NCBI GenBank assembly: GCA_019637335.1
Contig: JAHBVV010000016.1
Location: 62,001 to 126,000, forward strand
Length of the DNA: 64,000 nt
From: Candidatus Hydrogenedentota bacterium
Lineage (GTDB): Bacteria > Hydrogenedentota > Hydrogenedentia > Hydrogenedentales > JAEUWI01
Reading direction: 5' to 3'
The translations under genes were made by a program, and so were the position numbers. Below the pieces are notes generated by a model, which saw nothing but the letters and a program-made list of their open reading frames with translations, searched no databases and was not told the origin of the DNA. This document shows positions 44,650 through 51,754 of this stretch, piece after piece. Within the stretch, counting starts at the first letter, position 1, and each line of letters opens with the position of its first letter.

Positions 44650-46047
44650 TCAGGCCCAGTCGCGCCGCGGCCGCGCGATCATGGCGTTTGCTTCGTCGTC
44701 GTTGGTGAAGGTTTCTTTTGCCGGGTCCCACTCGAGGACCTTGCCCATGCGCTGGATGGCGATGTTCCAGAGGTGGCAGATGCTGGCGGTGCGGTGGCCG
44801 GTTTCGACGGGCTCCAGGGGGTCCTGGCGGGTCTTGACGCAATCGATGAAGTTGCGGACATGATCGCCGTAGTAGTCGCCCATTTCGGCGAAGGTGCGCT
44901 CGGGGTTGGAGACGGGAAGGCGGAGGTCGTTGGGGCCGAGCTCGACGCTTTCGATGGCCTTGCTGGAGGCCTCGACCTTGCCGAAGAGGCCGTACTTCAC
45001 CCAGCCCTCGGTCCCTTCAAAGCGGACGCCCATGTACTCGTCGTTGCTTTCGCCGAAAAGCTCCACGCCGTTGGCGTAGCGCGCGCGGAATTTGGCCTCG
45101 AAGGCGGTGGTGAAGAGGCTGCCCGGCTCCGGCCAGGTGGCGCCGAGGCCCTCGAATTCGACCGGGGCGGTGTGGTCGGATCCGTTGCCCCACTGGGCGA
45201 TGTCGATGCTGTGCGCGCCGAGGTTGGTGATCTGGCCGCCGGAATAGTCGAGCCCGAAGCGGAATTTATAGATGCAGCGCATCTCGTGGTAGAGGACCAT
45301 CGGCGCGGGCCCAAGCCAGAGGTCGTAGTCGAAGCCCTCGGGGATCGGCATGGGCTGCCAGCCGGGCCCGGGGCCGACTTTGTTGTTGTAGCCGATGTTG
45401 ATGTGCATGGACTTGAGCTCGCCGATGTAGCCATTGCGGACGAGCTCGCAGATGTGGCGCGCGCGGCAGTTGGAGCGGTACTGGCTCCCGGTCTGGAAGA
45501 CACGCCCGTGCCTGCGGACGGCGGCGATCATCTCGGGCCCCTCGGCGAGGGTGAGGGTCATGGGCTTCTGGCAGAAGATGTCCTTCCCGGCCTCCGCCGC
45601 CATCACGGTCATCGGCGCGTGCCAGTGATCGGGGGTGACGATCACGACAGCGTCGATGTCGTCGCGCTGGATGATCTCGCGGAAGTCGATGCAGGCGTCC
45701 ACGCCGTCGTACTCGGCGGCGCCGGTCTTCTTTGCGTAGTGGCCGTTCGCGATCTGGAGCGCCGGCTCGCGGCCCATGATCGCATCCTCGTTGCGGTAGC
45801 CCTTGCTCGCGGTGTTCACGTCGCAGATGGCGCGGATCTGGACGTCGTCGTGCTTCATGAACTGCTGCATGTCGGGCGTGCCGCGCGTGCCCAGGCCGAT
45901 CACGCCCACGTTGATGCGGTTGCTCGGGGCGTTGGCCCCACGGGCGGAAGCGGGGAGGATCATGGGGAAGCCCGCGGCCACGGCGGTCGCGGCGGTGGAC
46001 TTGAGGAAATCCCGGCGGGTGGAGATGCGTGTCTTGATGCGTTTCAC
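44650..46047 (-). CDS. Tat-exported Gfo/Idh/MocA-family oxidoreductase
   Basis: The 465-aa protein begins with a twin-arginine signal (STRRDFLKSTAATAVAAGFP), so it should be folded and exported to the periplasm. The Rossmann motif GVIGLGTRG follows, then EKP-like FCQKPMTLTLAEG and a C-terminal alpha/beta domain (YSGGQITNLGAHSIDIAQWG; MGVRFEGTEGWVKYG). Family members act on sugars or sugar derivatives with NAD(P), and Tat-exported paralogues are abundant in Planctomycetes-like bacteria. The GTG at 46047 starts the Tat signal directly; the frame stays open upstream without homology. Substrate is unknown. Confidence 0.9.
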   Translation of the reverse strand: MKRIKTRISTRRDFLKSTAATAVAAGFPMILPASARGANAPSNRINVGVIGLGTRGTPDMQQFMKHDDVQIRAICDVNTASKGYRNEDAIMGREPALQIANGHYAKKTGAAEYDGVDACIDFREIIQRDDIDAVVIVTPDHWHAPMTVMAAEAGKDIFCQKPMTLTLAEGPEMIAAVRRHGRVFQTGSQYRSNCRARHICELVRNGYIGELKSMHINIGYNNKVGPGPGWQPMPIPEGFDYDLWLGPAPMVLYHEMRCIYKFRFGLDYSGGQITNLGAHSIDIAQWGNGSDHTAPVEFEGLGATWPEPGSLFTTAFEAKFRARYANGVELFGESNDEYMGVRFEGTEGWVKYGLFGKVEASSKAIESVELGPNDLRLPVSNPERTFAEMGDYYGDHVRNFIDCVKTRQDPLEPVETGHRTASICHLWNIAIQRMGKVLEWDPAKETFTNDDEANAMIARPRRDWA

Positions 46048-46254
46048 GGTGTCTGCTGCTCCATGGGGGAGATGGGCGGTCGCGCCCACCGTGTCCCCGG
46101 TCTCGATGGCCAATCCAAGGCCTATTGAACCGCAACCAGGACCCGGATCGCAAGGCGGCGAACGAAAAATACGTAAATATTCGCTTGCGTTGCGGGATAT
46201 TCCGGGGTACAATTCCTCCAGATTGGCCGCAAACAAACCACGGAGGGTTTGCCC

Positions 46255-46434
46255 ATGACGGGAATTTCGGGCGTCGGCGAGACGCTCTCCACGCAACAGA
46301 TTGAATTGCAGCGGACCGTGCAAACGGCGCGCCTCCTCAAGGATGCGGCGGAGCTCCAGGGCGACCTGGCGCTGCAGTTGCTCGAATCGGCGACGGTCGA
46401 TGGGACCGGCCAGCGCCTCAATGTGCAGGTTTAG
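46255..46434 (+). CDS. YjfB-like putative motility protein
   Basis: The 59-aa protein (MTGISGVGETLSTQQIELQR, then QTARLLKDAAELQGDLALQL) resembles the small YjfB family: a Gln-rich helix, KxxxDxAExQG and a leucine helix, ending GQRLNVQV much like GQ(N/R)LD(I/V). GGAGGG at 46242-46247 is 7 bases before the ATG, and a terminator follows 6 bases after the stop, so this is a compact one-gene transcript. YjfB is annotated as motility-associated in other bacteria with little functional proof. No flagellar gene lies in the window. Confidence 0.68.
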   Translation: MTGISGVGETLSTQQIELQRTVQTARLLKDAAELQGDLALQLLESATVDGTGQRLNVQV

Positions 46435-46439
46435 CCTGT

Positions 46440-46464
46440 AAACCCATCGCGTTGGGTTTTTGTT
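46440..46464 (+). terminator. terminator of the yjfB-like gene
   Basis: The stem AAACCCA/TGGGTTT (46440-46446 and 46453-46459) with a 6-base loop is followed by TTGTT. It begins 6 bases after the stop codon. Confidence 0.75.
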
Positions 46465-46559
46465 GGGAATGACACGGCGGCGGAGCGGCGCATTCTTCAG
46501 GAGGAGCCCGCAGACGACTTTCGGCGCGGTCCGGTTATCCGGATCTCGCCGAACCGTTT

Positions 46560-47033
46560 TCAGTCGGCCCCATCGGCGATGGCTTTGAGCTGGCGCGCGA
46601 GCGGATCGAGCTCGCGGCGCCGGTCGCGGGCGCCGGCGGCCAGGCTGATCACCGGCACGAGGGCGAGTTCGGGCAGGAGAAAAAAGAGGATCCCGATCAC
46701 AGGGAGCATGAAGGCCCAGATCAGAAGCGGCGGAGCGCTTCGCCACCATTCGCGGACGCCCTCGCCGCGCCGGGGCCGGTAGCACACGCGGTACTGGATG
46801 GTCCGGTTGTCCATCCGCCACACATCGAGCTCGTTGAAGTGCAGCAGGCGGGACGCCCGCCGGTCGCGCACCTGCACGCGGCAATGATCGCGGCGGCAGC
46901 GGACGATCCGCGCGGGCGCGGCGGCCAGGCCGGGGAAGAGGTCGCCGCGGGCGGCATGGCAGGCGACTCGGTGCACGAAGTCTTCGGGAACGTAGAGGGT
47001 GTGAATGTCTTGCTCGAGGGGTGTGAATTGCAT
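46560..47033 (-). CDS. small membrane protein of unknown function
   Basis: The 157-aa protein has a soluble N-terminal half and a hydrophobic hairpin at about residues 99-133 (LLIWAFMLPVIGILFFLLPE, then LALVPVISLAAG). The N-terminal half is basic and Cys/His-containing (HRVACHAARGD; RCRRDHCRVQVRDRR), without a clear metal motif. The ATG at 47033 gives a sensible start; an in-frame GTG at 47069 is possible. It has no recognised family and stands alone between the yjfB-like gene and the peroxidases. Confidence 0.6.
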   Translation of the reverse strand: MQFTPLEQDIHTLYVPEDFVHRVACHAARGDLFPGLAAAPARIVRCRRDHCRVQVRDRRASRLLHFNELDVWRMDNRTIQYRVCYRPRRGEGVREWWRSAPPLLIWAFMLPVIGILFFLLPELALVPVISLAAGARDRRRELDPLARQLKAIADGAD

Positions 47034-47126
47034 GCGGCCTACCGGGGCTTTCGGCGCGCGCCGAACCAAAACGCTACCTGCCGTACCTTACCGCGCGGCT
47101 CCCGGGTTTATTCGATCCGTACATGC

Positions 47127-47161
47127 AAAACGGGCCGGGCGCCTTCCCCGCGCCCGGCCCG
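47127..47161 (-). terminator. rho-independent terminator of the first glutathione peroxidase gene
   Basis: A perfect 12-bp stem (47131-47142 with 47150-47161) and 7-base loop are followed, on the minus strand, by TTTT. It ends 22 bases after the stop of the gene at 47183. Confidence 0.8.
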
Positions 47162-47182
47162 CACATCGTTGGTGACGGGGTA

Positions 47183-47812
47183 TTAGAGAATGGCCTGGCC
47201 GCTCAGGTTGCCAACATCCAGATCGTCCCACTCATCACCGGCCTCCTCGGCCGCGAGGGCGTCTTCAATGGCCTGGATAACCTCCGGCGCGTCGGGTTTT
47301 GCATCGGGCTTGAAGCGGGCAATCACCTGGCCGTCCCGGCCGATCAGGAACTTGGTGAAGTTCCACTCGATTTCGCCGCCGAAGTCGCCGTTGGTTTCCT
47401 TGGACGTGAGATACGCGTAGAAGGGGGCCTTCTCCTCGCCCTTGACGGGAATCTTCGAGAACAGGTCAAACTTCACGCCGTAGGTCGACGTGCAGAATTC
47501 CTTGATCTCGGCGTCCGTGCCGGGCTCTTCGGCGTCGAAGTCGTTGGAGGGGAACGCGAGGATGGCGAAGCCCTTTTCCCGGTACTTCTCGTGGATCGCG
47601 GCAAGCTCCTTGTACTGGGGGGTGAGGCCGCATTTCGAGGCGACATTCACGACCAGGCACACCTTGCCTGCGTATTTCTCCGCGAGGTTGATCTCCTTGC
47701 CGTCGATATCCTTCACGGTGAAGTCAAGCGGGCCCTCGGGGGCCTTTGCGAAGGCCGGCGCAACGGTCAGGGCCAGCGCAAGCGCAAACAGAGCAGGGGC
47801 GTATCGGCGCAT
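47183..47812 (-). CDS. secreted glutathione peroxidase family protein (downstream copy)
   Basis: The 209-aa protein has a signal peptide (about 1-22) and a complete thioredoxin-fold peroxidase domain. The peroxidatic Cys61 lies in NVASKCG, and WNFTKFL carries the Trp and Asn of the catalytic tetrad. The usual FPCNQFG reads FPSNDF, so the tetrad Gln is Asp and the second Cys is Ser. The possible resolving Cys is kept in KEFCTSTYG. It should reduce peroxides in the periplasm, more likely with thioredoxin-type donors. The acidic tail ending [15 protein letters not shown] is shared with the next gene. A strong terminator follows. Confidence 0.92.
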   Translation of the reverse strand: MRRYAPALFALALALTVAPAFAKAPEGPLDFTVKDIDGKEINLAEKYAGKVCLVVNVASKCGLTPQYKELAAIHEKYREKGFAILAFPSNDFDAEEPGTDAEIKEFCTSTYGVKFDLFSKIPVKGEEKAPFYAYLTSKETNGDFGGEIEWNFTKFLIGRDGQVIARFKPDAKPDAPEVIQAIEDALAAEEAGDEWDDLDVGNLSGQAIL

Positions 47813-47902
47813 GATGGGGGTACTCCTTGGTTTCCAGGATGGATACACCACAGGCCGGAACGGGGTCCCGGCCTGTGCAAAACTACATGATTCGAAACTC
47901 GC

Positions 47903-48538
47903 TTACAGGATGGCCTGGCCGCTCAGGTTGCCAACGTCCAGATCGTCCCACTCGTCGCCGGCGTCTTCGGCCGCGAGGGCGTCTTCGATGGCCTTCACCA
48001 CTTCGGGGGCGTCCGGCTTAACCTTCGGCGCGAAGCGGGCGACAACCTTGCCGTCCTTGCCAACGAGGAACTTGGCGAAGTTCCACTCGATCTCGCCGCC
48101 GTGGTCGCCGTTGGTTTCCTCGGAGGTGAGGTACTTATAAATCGGGGCCTGATCATCGCCCTTAACGGAGACCTTGGAGTACATATCGAAGCTCACGCCA
48201 TAGGTCGACGTGCAGAATTCCTTGATTTCGTCGTTCGATCCGGGCTCCTGCCCGCCGAAATTGTTCGCCGGGAAGCCGATCACGGCCAGGCCCTGCTCCT
48301 GGTACTTCTTGTGGATCGCTTCAAGCTGCTCGTACTGCGGCGTGTTGCCGCACTTCGAGGCCACATTCACGATCAGGCAAACCTTGCCTTCGTACTTCTT
48401 GGCCAGCTCCACATCCTTGCCGTCGATGTCCTTCACGGTGAAGTCCAGCGGGCCGGACGGCGCCTTGTCTTCCGCGTGGACGAAGCCCGCAAGCACAAGG
48501 GCCACACAGGCGGTCAGTATGAGGGATACGCGTTTCAT
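47903..48538 (-). CDS. secreted glutathione peroxidase family protein (upstream copy)
   Basis: The 211-aa paralogue lies 90 bases upstream of the other copy on the same strand and is about 70 percent identical to it. It has a signal peptide (about 1-22), peroxidatic Cys63 in [19 protein letters not shown] (Asn for the tetrad Gln) and WNFAKFL. The last 16 residues, [16 protein letters not shown], are identical in both copies. The pair is a recent tandem duplication. A GC-rich hairpin without T-run lies between them (about 47850-47876) and may stabilise or attenuate the shared message. Confidence 0.92.
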   Translation of the reverse strand: MKRVSLILTACVALVLAGFVHAEDKAPSGPLDFTVKDIDGKDVELAKKYEGKVCLIVNVASKCGNTPQYEQLEAIHKKYQEQGLAVIGFPANNFGGQEPGSNDEIKEFCTSTYGVSFDMYSKVSVKGDDQAPIYKYLTSEETNGDHGGEIEWNFAKFLVGKDGKVVARFAPKVKPDAPEVVKAIEDALAAEDAGDEWDDLDVGNLSGQAIL

Positions 48539-48892
48539 GTTATTCTCCTGTCAGTAAAACGTTCTGCTGAAAACCCGAACGGGTATGCCAAACTGGTCTG
48601 CCGTGGCCCTATACGCTACTATATGCACGGTCCGGCAATCAAACCGGGCGCGGCATCGCGCGGGCGCACGGGCGGCGCGATGCGCCACTACGGATACAAC
48701 GATTCAACGGCAAATGTATTCAAAATTTCGCCCGGAGCGGGTCATTTCGCCCGCCCCTGTTCAAGAAAACACCGCAGCGGGAACGGCTTGTTCCCCGGGC
48801 GGGCAGAACGAACCACCGGTAATCCAAAATGGAACTGCTGCGATCCATACAGCGCTACGCCGAAACCTCCAACCACCCGGGATACACAAACA
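48539..48892. other. intergenic region upstream of the peroxidase pair
   Basis: About 350 bases separate the peroxidase promoter side from a possible small gene. The first 60 bases should contain the minus-strand peroxidase promoter and ribosome site (GGAGAATAAC, reverse orientation). I find no OxyR-like operator, repeat or RNA gene that I can defend. Confidence 0.4.
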
Positions 48893-49099
48893 ATGCCCTT
48901 GCGCCCGGAAGATGAGCTGAATCTGCCCGACGCGCCCGATTTCATCTCGCGCCCGCCGGTGTACACCGCCGGCGAGATGGCGCGGCTGTGCGAGCCGATG
49001 CTGCCCCACTGGAACCGCGCGCGCATCGCATCGCCGCCCCCGCCCTTCACCGGGCCGCGCTTCCGGCTCTATCCGGAAGATTGGGCGGACGGGGAGTAG
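48893..49099 (+). CDS. possible small protein of unknown function
   Basis: A 68-residue frame begins MPLRPEDELNLPDAPDFISR and ends FRLYPEDWADGE. Its composition (Pro, Asp, Glu, Trp) and the repeated RPEDE/YPEDW turns look protein-like, and the frame is open with GC-rich third positions. There is no clear ribosome site before the ATG, and the same frame is open for 800 bases upstream, which weakens the case. No family is recognised. Confidence 0.35.
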   Translation: MPLRPEDELNLPDAPDFISRPPVYTAGEMARLCEPMLPHWNRARIASPPPPFTGPRFRLYPEDWADGE

Positions 49100-49197
49100 C
49101 ACCGATTCCCGGGGGGAGGCAGGGCAATCGCAGTTGAACTCGATCTCGGTATATGGGCGTAAACCTGAGTCGATTTGGAACCTTCAATCAACGATAG

Positions 49198-49285
49198 TGA
49201 GCGTTTTGGAGCGCCGGCATCTGTGCCGGCAAGGTCAGGGATTCGCCGTAGGCGAAATGCCAGCGCTCCAACACGCGCCCTTTTT
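49198..49285. repeat. palindromic intergenic repeat (GGAGCGCCGGCA type)
   Basis: TTTTGGAGCGCCGGCATCTG and GCCAGCGCTCCAACACG form the ends of an imperfect inverted repeat. A GCCGGCATCTGTGCCGGC hairpin and an ATTCGCCGTAGGCGAAAT hairpin lie inside. It lies in a gene-free gap of about 350 bases (49100-49456). Repeats of this REP-like design are common in related genomes, but I see only one full copy here. Confidence 0.6.
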
Positions 49286-49456
49286 AACATTGAAGGTGGT
49301 TCATGTGGCGCTCGGCTCGAGTTGGAAGTTTAAATGCGATTGCCCTGCGGGGGGCCGCAACGCGCCCGGGCGGCCTGCGAAAAAGCTGGTATACTTACGT
49401 CGTTCCGGCGGGAGTTGACCCGCCACAACCCCCTGAAAGGAAGATACCCTCTCCCC

Positions 49457-50668
49457 ATGGCCGACCTGGTAGTACGAGGCGCCGCGAACGCCGACGATTG
49501 CGCCCTGGCGCTGGACCTCATGGCGAAAAGCTTCGGCCCGGATTATTTCTTCGTGGCGCGCCGCCTCGACGCGCTCATGGCGGGCTATCCCGGGTTTCAC
49601 CGGGAGCACACGCGCCTCGCGTTCCGGCAGGGGCAGATCGCGGGAGCCCTCCGCATCACCACCGACACCATCCGCATCGGTGAGGCGCGCCTGAAGATGG
49701 GGGGGCTCGGGTGGATCGCCGTGGCCGGGGAATTTCGCGGGCAGGGCATCGCCAGCGCCATGATCGAGGATGCGCTGGCCTACATGCGGCGCCACAGCTA
49801 CCACGTCTCGATGCTGTTTGGCATTGTGGACTTCTACCACCGATTCGGCTTCACCACCATGCTCTCCGACTACGTAACCGCCGTCGACGTGCTGGAGGCC
49901 GAGCACGCGGAACACGCGCCCTATAAGGTGCGGCTCGGCAAACCCGGCGACATCCCCGCGATCCAGAAGCTGCACAACGCCGGCGAAGCGGACGTGGCCT
50001 GCTCCATCGTGCGATCGAGCGCGCACCTCACCAACCAGTGGGAACGCTGGAAGGCCGTCCGCGTCATCACCGACGCGCGCGGCAAGGTGCAGGGCTATTT
50101 CCTCCCACGCGACGTCCCCGAAGGCCTCCTCGTCGAAGAAATCGGCCTGGCCTCCCGCGATACCTGCGGCGCCCTCCTCCACGCCTGCGCCCACCTCGCC
50201 CTGGACCGGCACGCCCCGAAAATCCGCTTCACCGCCCCCCCAAGCCACCTCTTCCTCAAATACCTCCTCCAGTACGAATCCAAATACGAAATGCAGGTCA
50301 AGCGCAACCGCGGCGGCATGATGGCCGTGGTGAACCTCGAGGAAACCCTCGAATCCATGATCCCCGAGTGGGAGAGCGGCCTCCAGCAAACCGCGCTCGC
50401 CCGCGAAAACGCCGAAGTCACCCTGCTCGTCGACCGCAAACCCTTCCGCGTCCGCGCCCACCGCGGCGCCCTCGACGTCACCCCCGTCTCCGGCGACAAC
50501 AAATTCTCCATCAGCCCCGCCGAATTCGTCCAGCTCCTCAGCGGCTACCGCTACCTCGACGAAGTCATCCCCGGCCAGCGGCGCATCCTCACCGCCACCG
50601 GCCGCGCGCTCCTGCACATTCTCTTCCCCAAGCGCCTGCCCTTCGTGTGGCCACTCGACCACTTCTAG
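49457..50668 (+). CDS. Eis-like GNAT acetyltransferase with SCP2 domain
   Basis: The 403-aa protein has an N-terminal GNAT domain with the acetyl-CoA loop VAGEFRGQGIASAMIEDAL (about residues 90-110) and FYHRFGF. A second GNAT-like half (about 155-290) and a C-terminal SCP2-type domain (about 295-400; VTLLVDRKPFRVRAHRGALD, FSISPAEFVQLLSGYR) follow. This three-part plan is that of Eis-type enzymes, which acetylate amines such as aminoglycosides or protein lysines. The natural substrate is not predictable. The ATG at 49457 begins the domain directly; the frame is open upstream to 49334. A tRNA gene follows by 52 bases. Confidence 0.83.
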   Translation: MADLVVRGAANADDCALALDLMAKSFGPDYFFVARRLDALMAGYPGFHREHTRLAFRQGQIAGALRITTDTIRIGEARLKMGGLGWIAVAGEFRGQGIASAMIEDALAYMRRHSYHVSMLFGIVDFYHRFGFTTMLSDYVTAVDVLEAEHAEHAPYKVRLGKPGDIPAIQKLHNAGEADVACSIVRSSAHLTNQWERWKAVRVITDARGKVQGYFLPRDVPEGLLVEEIGLASRDTCGALLHACAHLALDRHAPKIRFTAPPSHLFLKYLLQYESKYEMQVKRNRGGMMAVVNLEETLESMIPEWESGLQQTALARENAEVTLLVDRKPFRVRAHRGALDVTPVSGDNKFSISPAEFVQLLSGYRYLDEVIPGQRRILTATGRALLHILFPKRLPFVWPLDHF

Positions 50669-50679
50669 CCGCCAACAAA

Positions 50680-50709
50680 TTGCACCGGCCCGCCCCCGGG
50701 CGCTATACT
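50680..50709 (+). promoter_or_regulatory. promoter of tRNA-Leu
   Basis: TTGCAC (50680-50685) and TATACT (50704-50709) are separated by 18 bases and lie 11 bases before the tRNA. The minus-10 is near consensus. It sits directly after the acetyltransferase stop. Confidence 0.6.
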
Positions 50710-50720
50710 TCCCGTCCCGC

Positions 50721-50807
50721 GCCGGGGTGGCGAAATTGGCAGACGCAGCGGACTCAAAATCCGCCGGTAGCAATACCATAGGGGTTCGACCCCCCTCCCC
50801 GGTACCA
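50721..50807 (+). tRNA. tRNA-Leu (anticodon CAA)
   Basis: The 87-base gene folds as a class II tRNA. The acceptor arm is GCCGGGG with CCCCGGT (one G-U), the anticodon arm is GCGGA/TCCGC with loop CTCAAAA giving anticodon CAA, there is a long variable arm (GGTAGCAATACC), a TTCGA T-loop and an encoded CCA end. It reads UUG codons. A promoter precedes it and a strong terminator follows. Confidence 0.96.
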
Positions 50808-50821
50808 TATTGAATCGCACA

Positions 50822-50857
50822 GGGCCCGCGCCAAATACGCGCGGGCCCGTTTTCTTA
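50822..50857 (+). terminator. rho-independent terminator of tRNA-Leu
   Basis: A perfect 10-bp stem, GGGCCCGCGC (50822-50831) and GCGCGGGCCC (50839-50848), with a 7-base loop is followed by GTTTTCTT. Confidence 0.9.
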
Positions 50858-50879
50858 TTCAGAAGCGATATTGATAGTA

Positions 50880-51200
50880 CCGATGAATCGTTTGGGCTAT
50901 CGATAGTGCGGGCTCTCAGCCCTTCACAGGTTTTGACCCGCGATTCATGGGCGTTGCCCCACGCTCGCAAGGATCGGGCCTTCGGCACTAAAAAATCCGG
51001 GAACATCTTCAGCACCGAAGGTGCGCCCCATGCCAGCCTGGGCCAACGGCCCAGGTAAATGGTGGAAGTATCCGGCCAGGGCTGAAGGCCCGCATCATAA
51101 TGGGTTTCCAGCGCGGTGCAAATGCCGGGTATGCATAAAACCCCCATAGACAGGCCAACCCTCCGGTGCGGGCCTGCTCTAACCCGGACATCCAACAGAT
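50880..51200. repeat. intergenic palindrome-rich element
   Basis: The stretch is built from short inverted repeats: GGGCTCTCAGCCC, GGGCGTTGCCCCACGC, GCACCGAAGGTGC, CCTGGGCCAACGGCCCAGG and GGGCTGAAGGCCC, with plain spacers. It contains no gene. Composite elements of this type recur in intergenic DNA of several uncultured bacterial groups as far as I know. Only one copy is in the window. Confidence 0.55.
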
Positions 51201-51212
51201 AAGCAGCCCTTA

Positions 51213-51728
51213 TTGAACATCAGCGAAGACAACCACGACCGCCTCACCCAGGCGTCCGCAATCCAGGTCGGCGGCGCGCCCGCCGACAGCAAGGCGACCC
51301 TCTGCATCTACGCGGACGCCCTCGATCCCGATTTTGTCAGCGAGACCGTGGCGCGCCGGCCCACCAGCGCACGCCGGAAAGGGGAACGCGACGCGAGGCG
51401 TCCCTCCATTCCGCCCGCAACAGTGGGGCAGTGGTTCCTCGAAGCGCCGGACCCACTGCCGTTCGTGGAGAAGATACAATTCCTGCTGGACGCGACCACG
51501 GATCTCGAGGGCAATTGGCGCACCCTCGCGGAATCACACCGCCTGGAACTGCGCACCGCCATTTTCCTCCGCTCCTGGACCGAAGGCTTCGAGCTCTCCA
51601 GCGACGTGCTCGCCGAAATCGCCCGGCGCCACTGGCATTTCTCCCTCTCCATGTACAGCGCCGACGGCGACGAAATCGTCGAGTCGTTTCTCGGCCCGGC
51701 CATCCCCCGGGACCCCACGCGACACTGA
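51213..51728 (+). CDS. DUF4279 domain protein
   Basis: The 171-aa protein fits DUF4279: an N-terminal strand ATLCIYADALDPDFVSETVARRPT, seen as CIYADALDPDFVSE, a RRKGE turn, WFLE, a helix, and LELRTAIFLRSWTEGFELSSD (seen as GFELSSDVLAEIA) followed by FSLSMYSAD. The family is small, cytoplasmic and without known function, and often found near immunity or toxin genes. TTG 51213 is the most upstream plausible start; no better one with a ribosome site was found. It is convergent with the giant LRR gene. Confidence 0.75.
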   Translation: MNISEDNHDRLTQASAIQVGGAPADSKATLCIYADALDPDFVSETVARRPTSARRKGERDARRPSIPPATVGQWFLEAPDPLPFVEKIQFLLDATTDLEGNWRTLAESHRLELRTAIFLRSWTEGFELSSDVLAEIARRHWHFSLSMYSADGDEIVESFLGPAIPRDPTRH

Positions 51729-51754
51729 GATCATCGCGCGGGCCCCGGCGGGCA

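Noticed and set aside
47850-47876. Terminator between the two peroxidase genes
   Set aside because: The hairpin is strong but no T-run follows on the minus strand, so readthrough to the second copy is expected.
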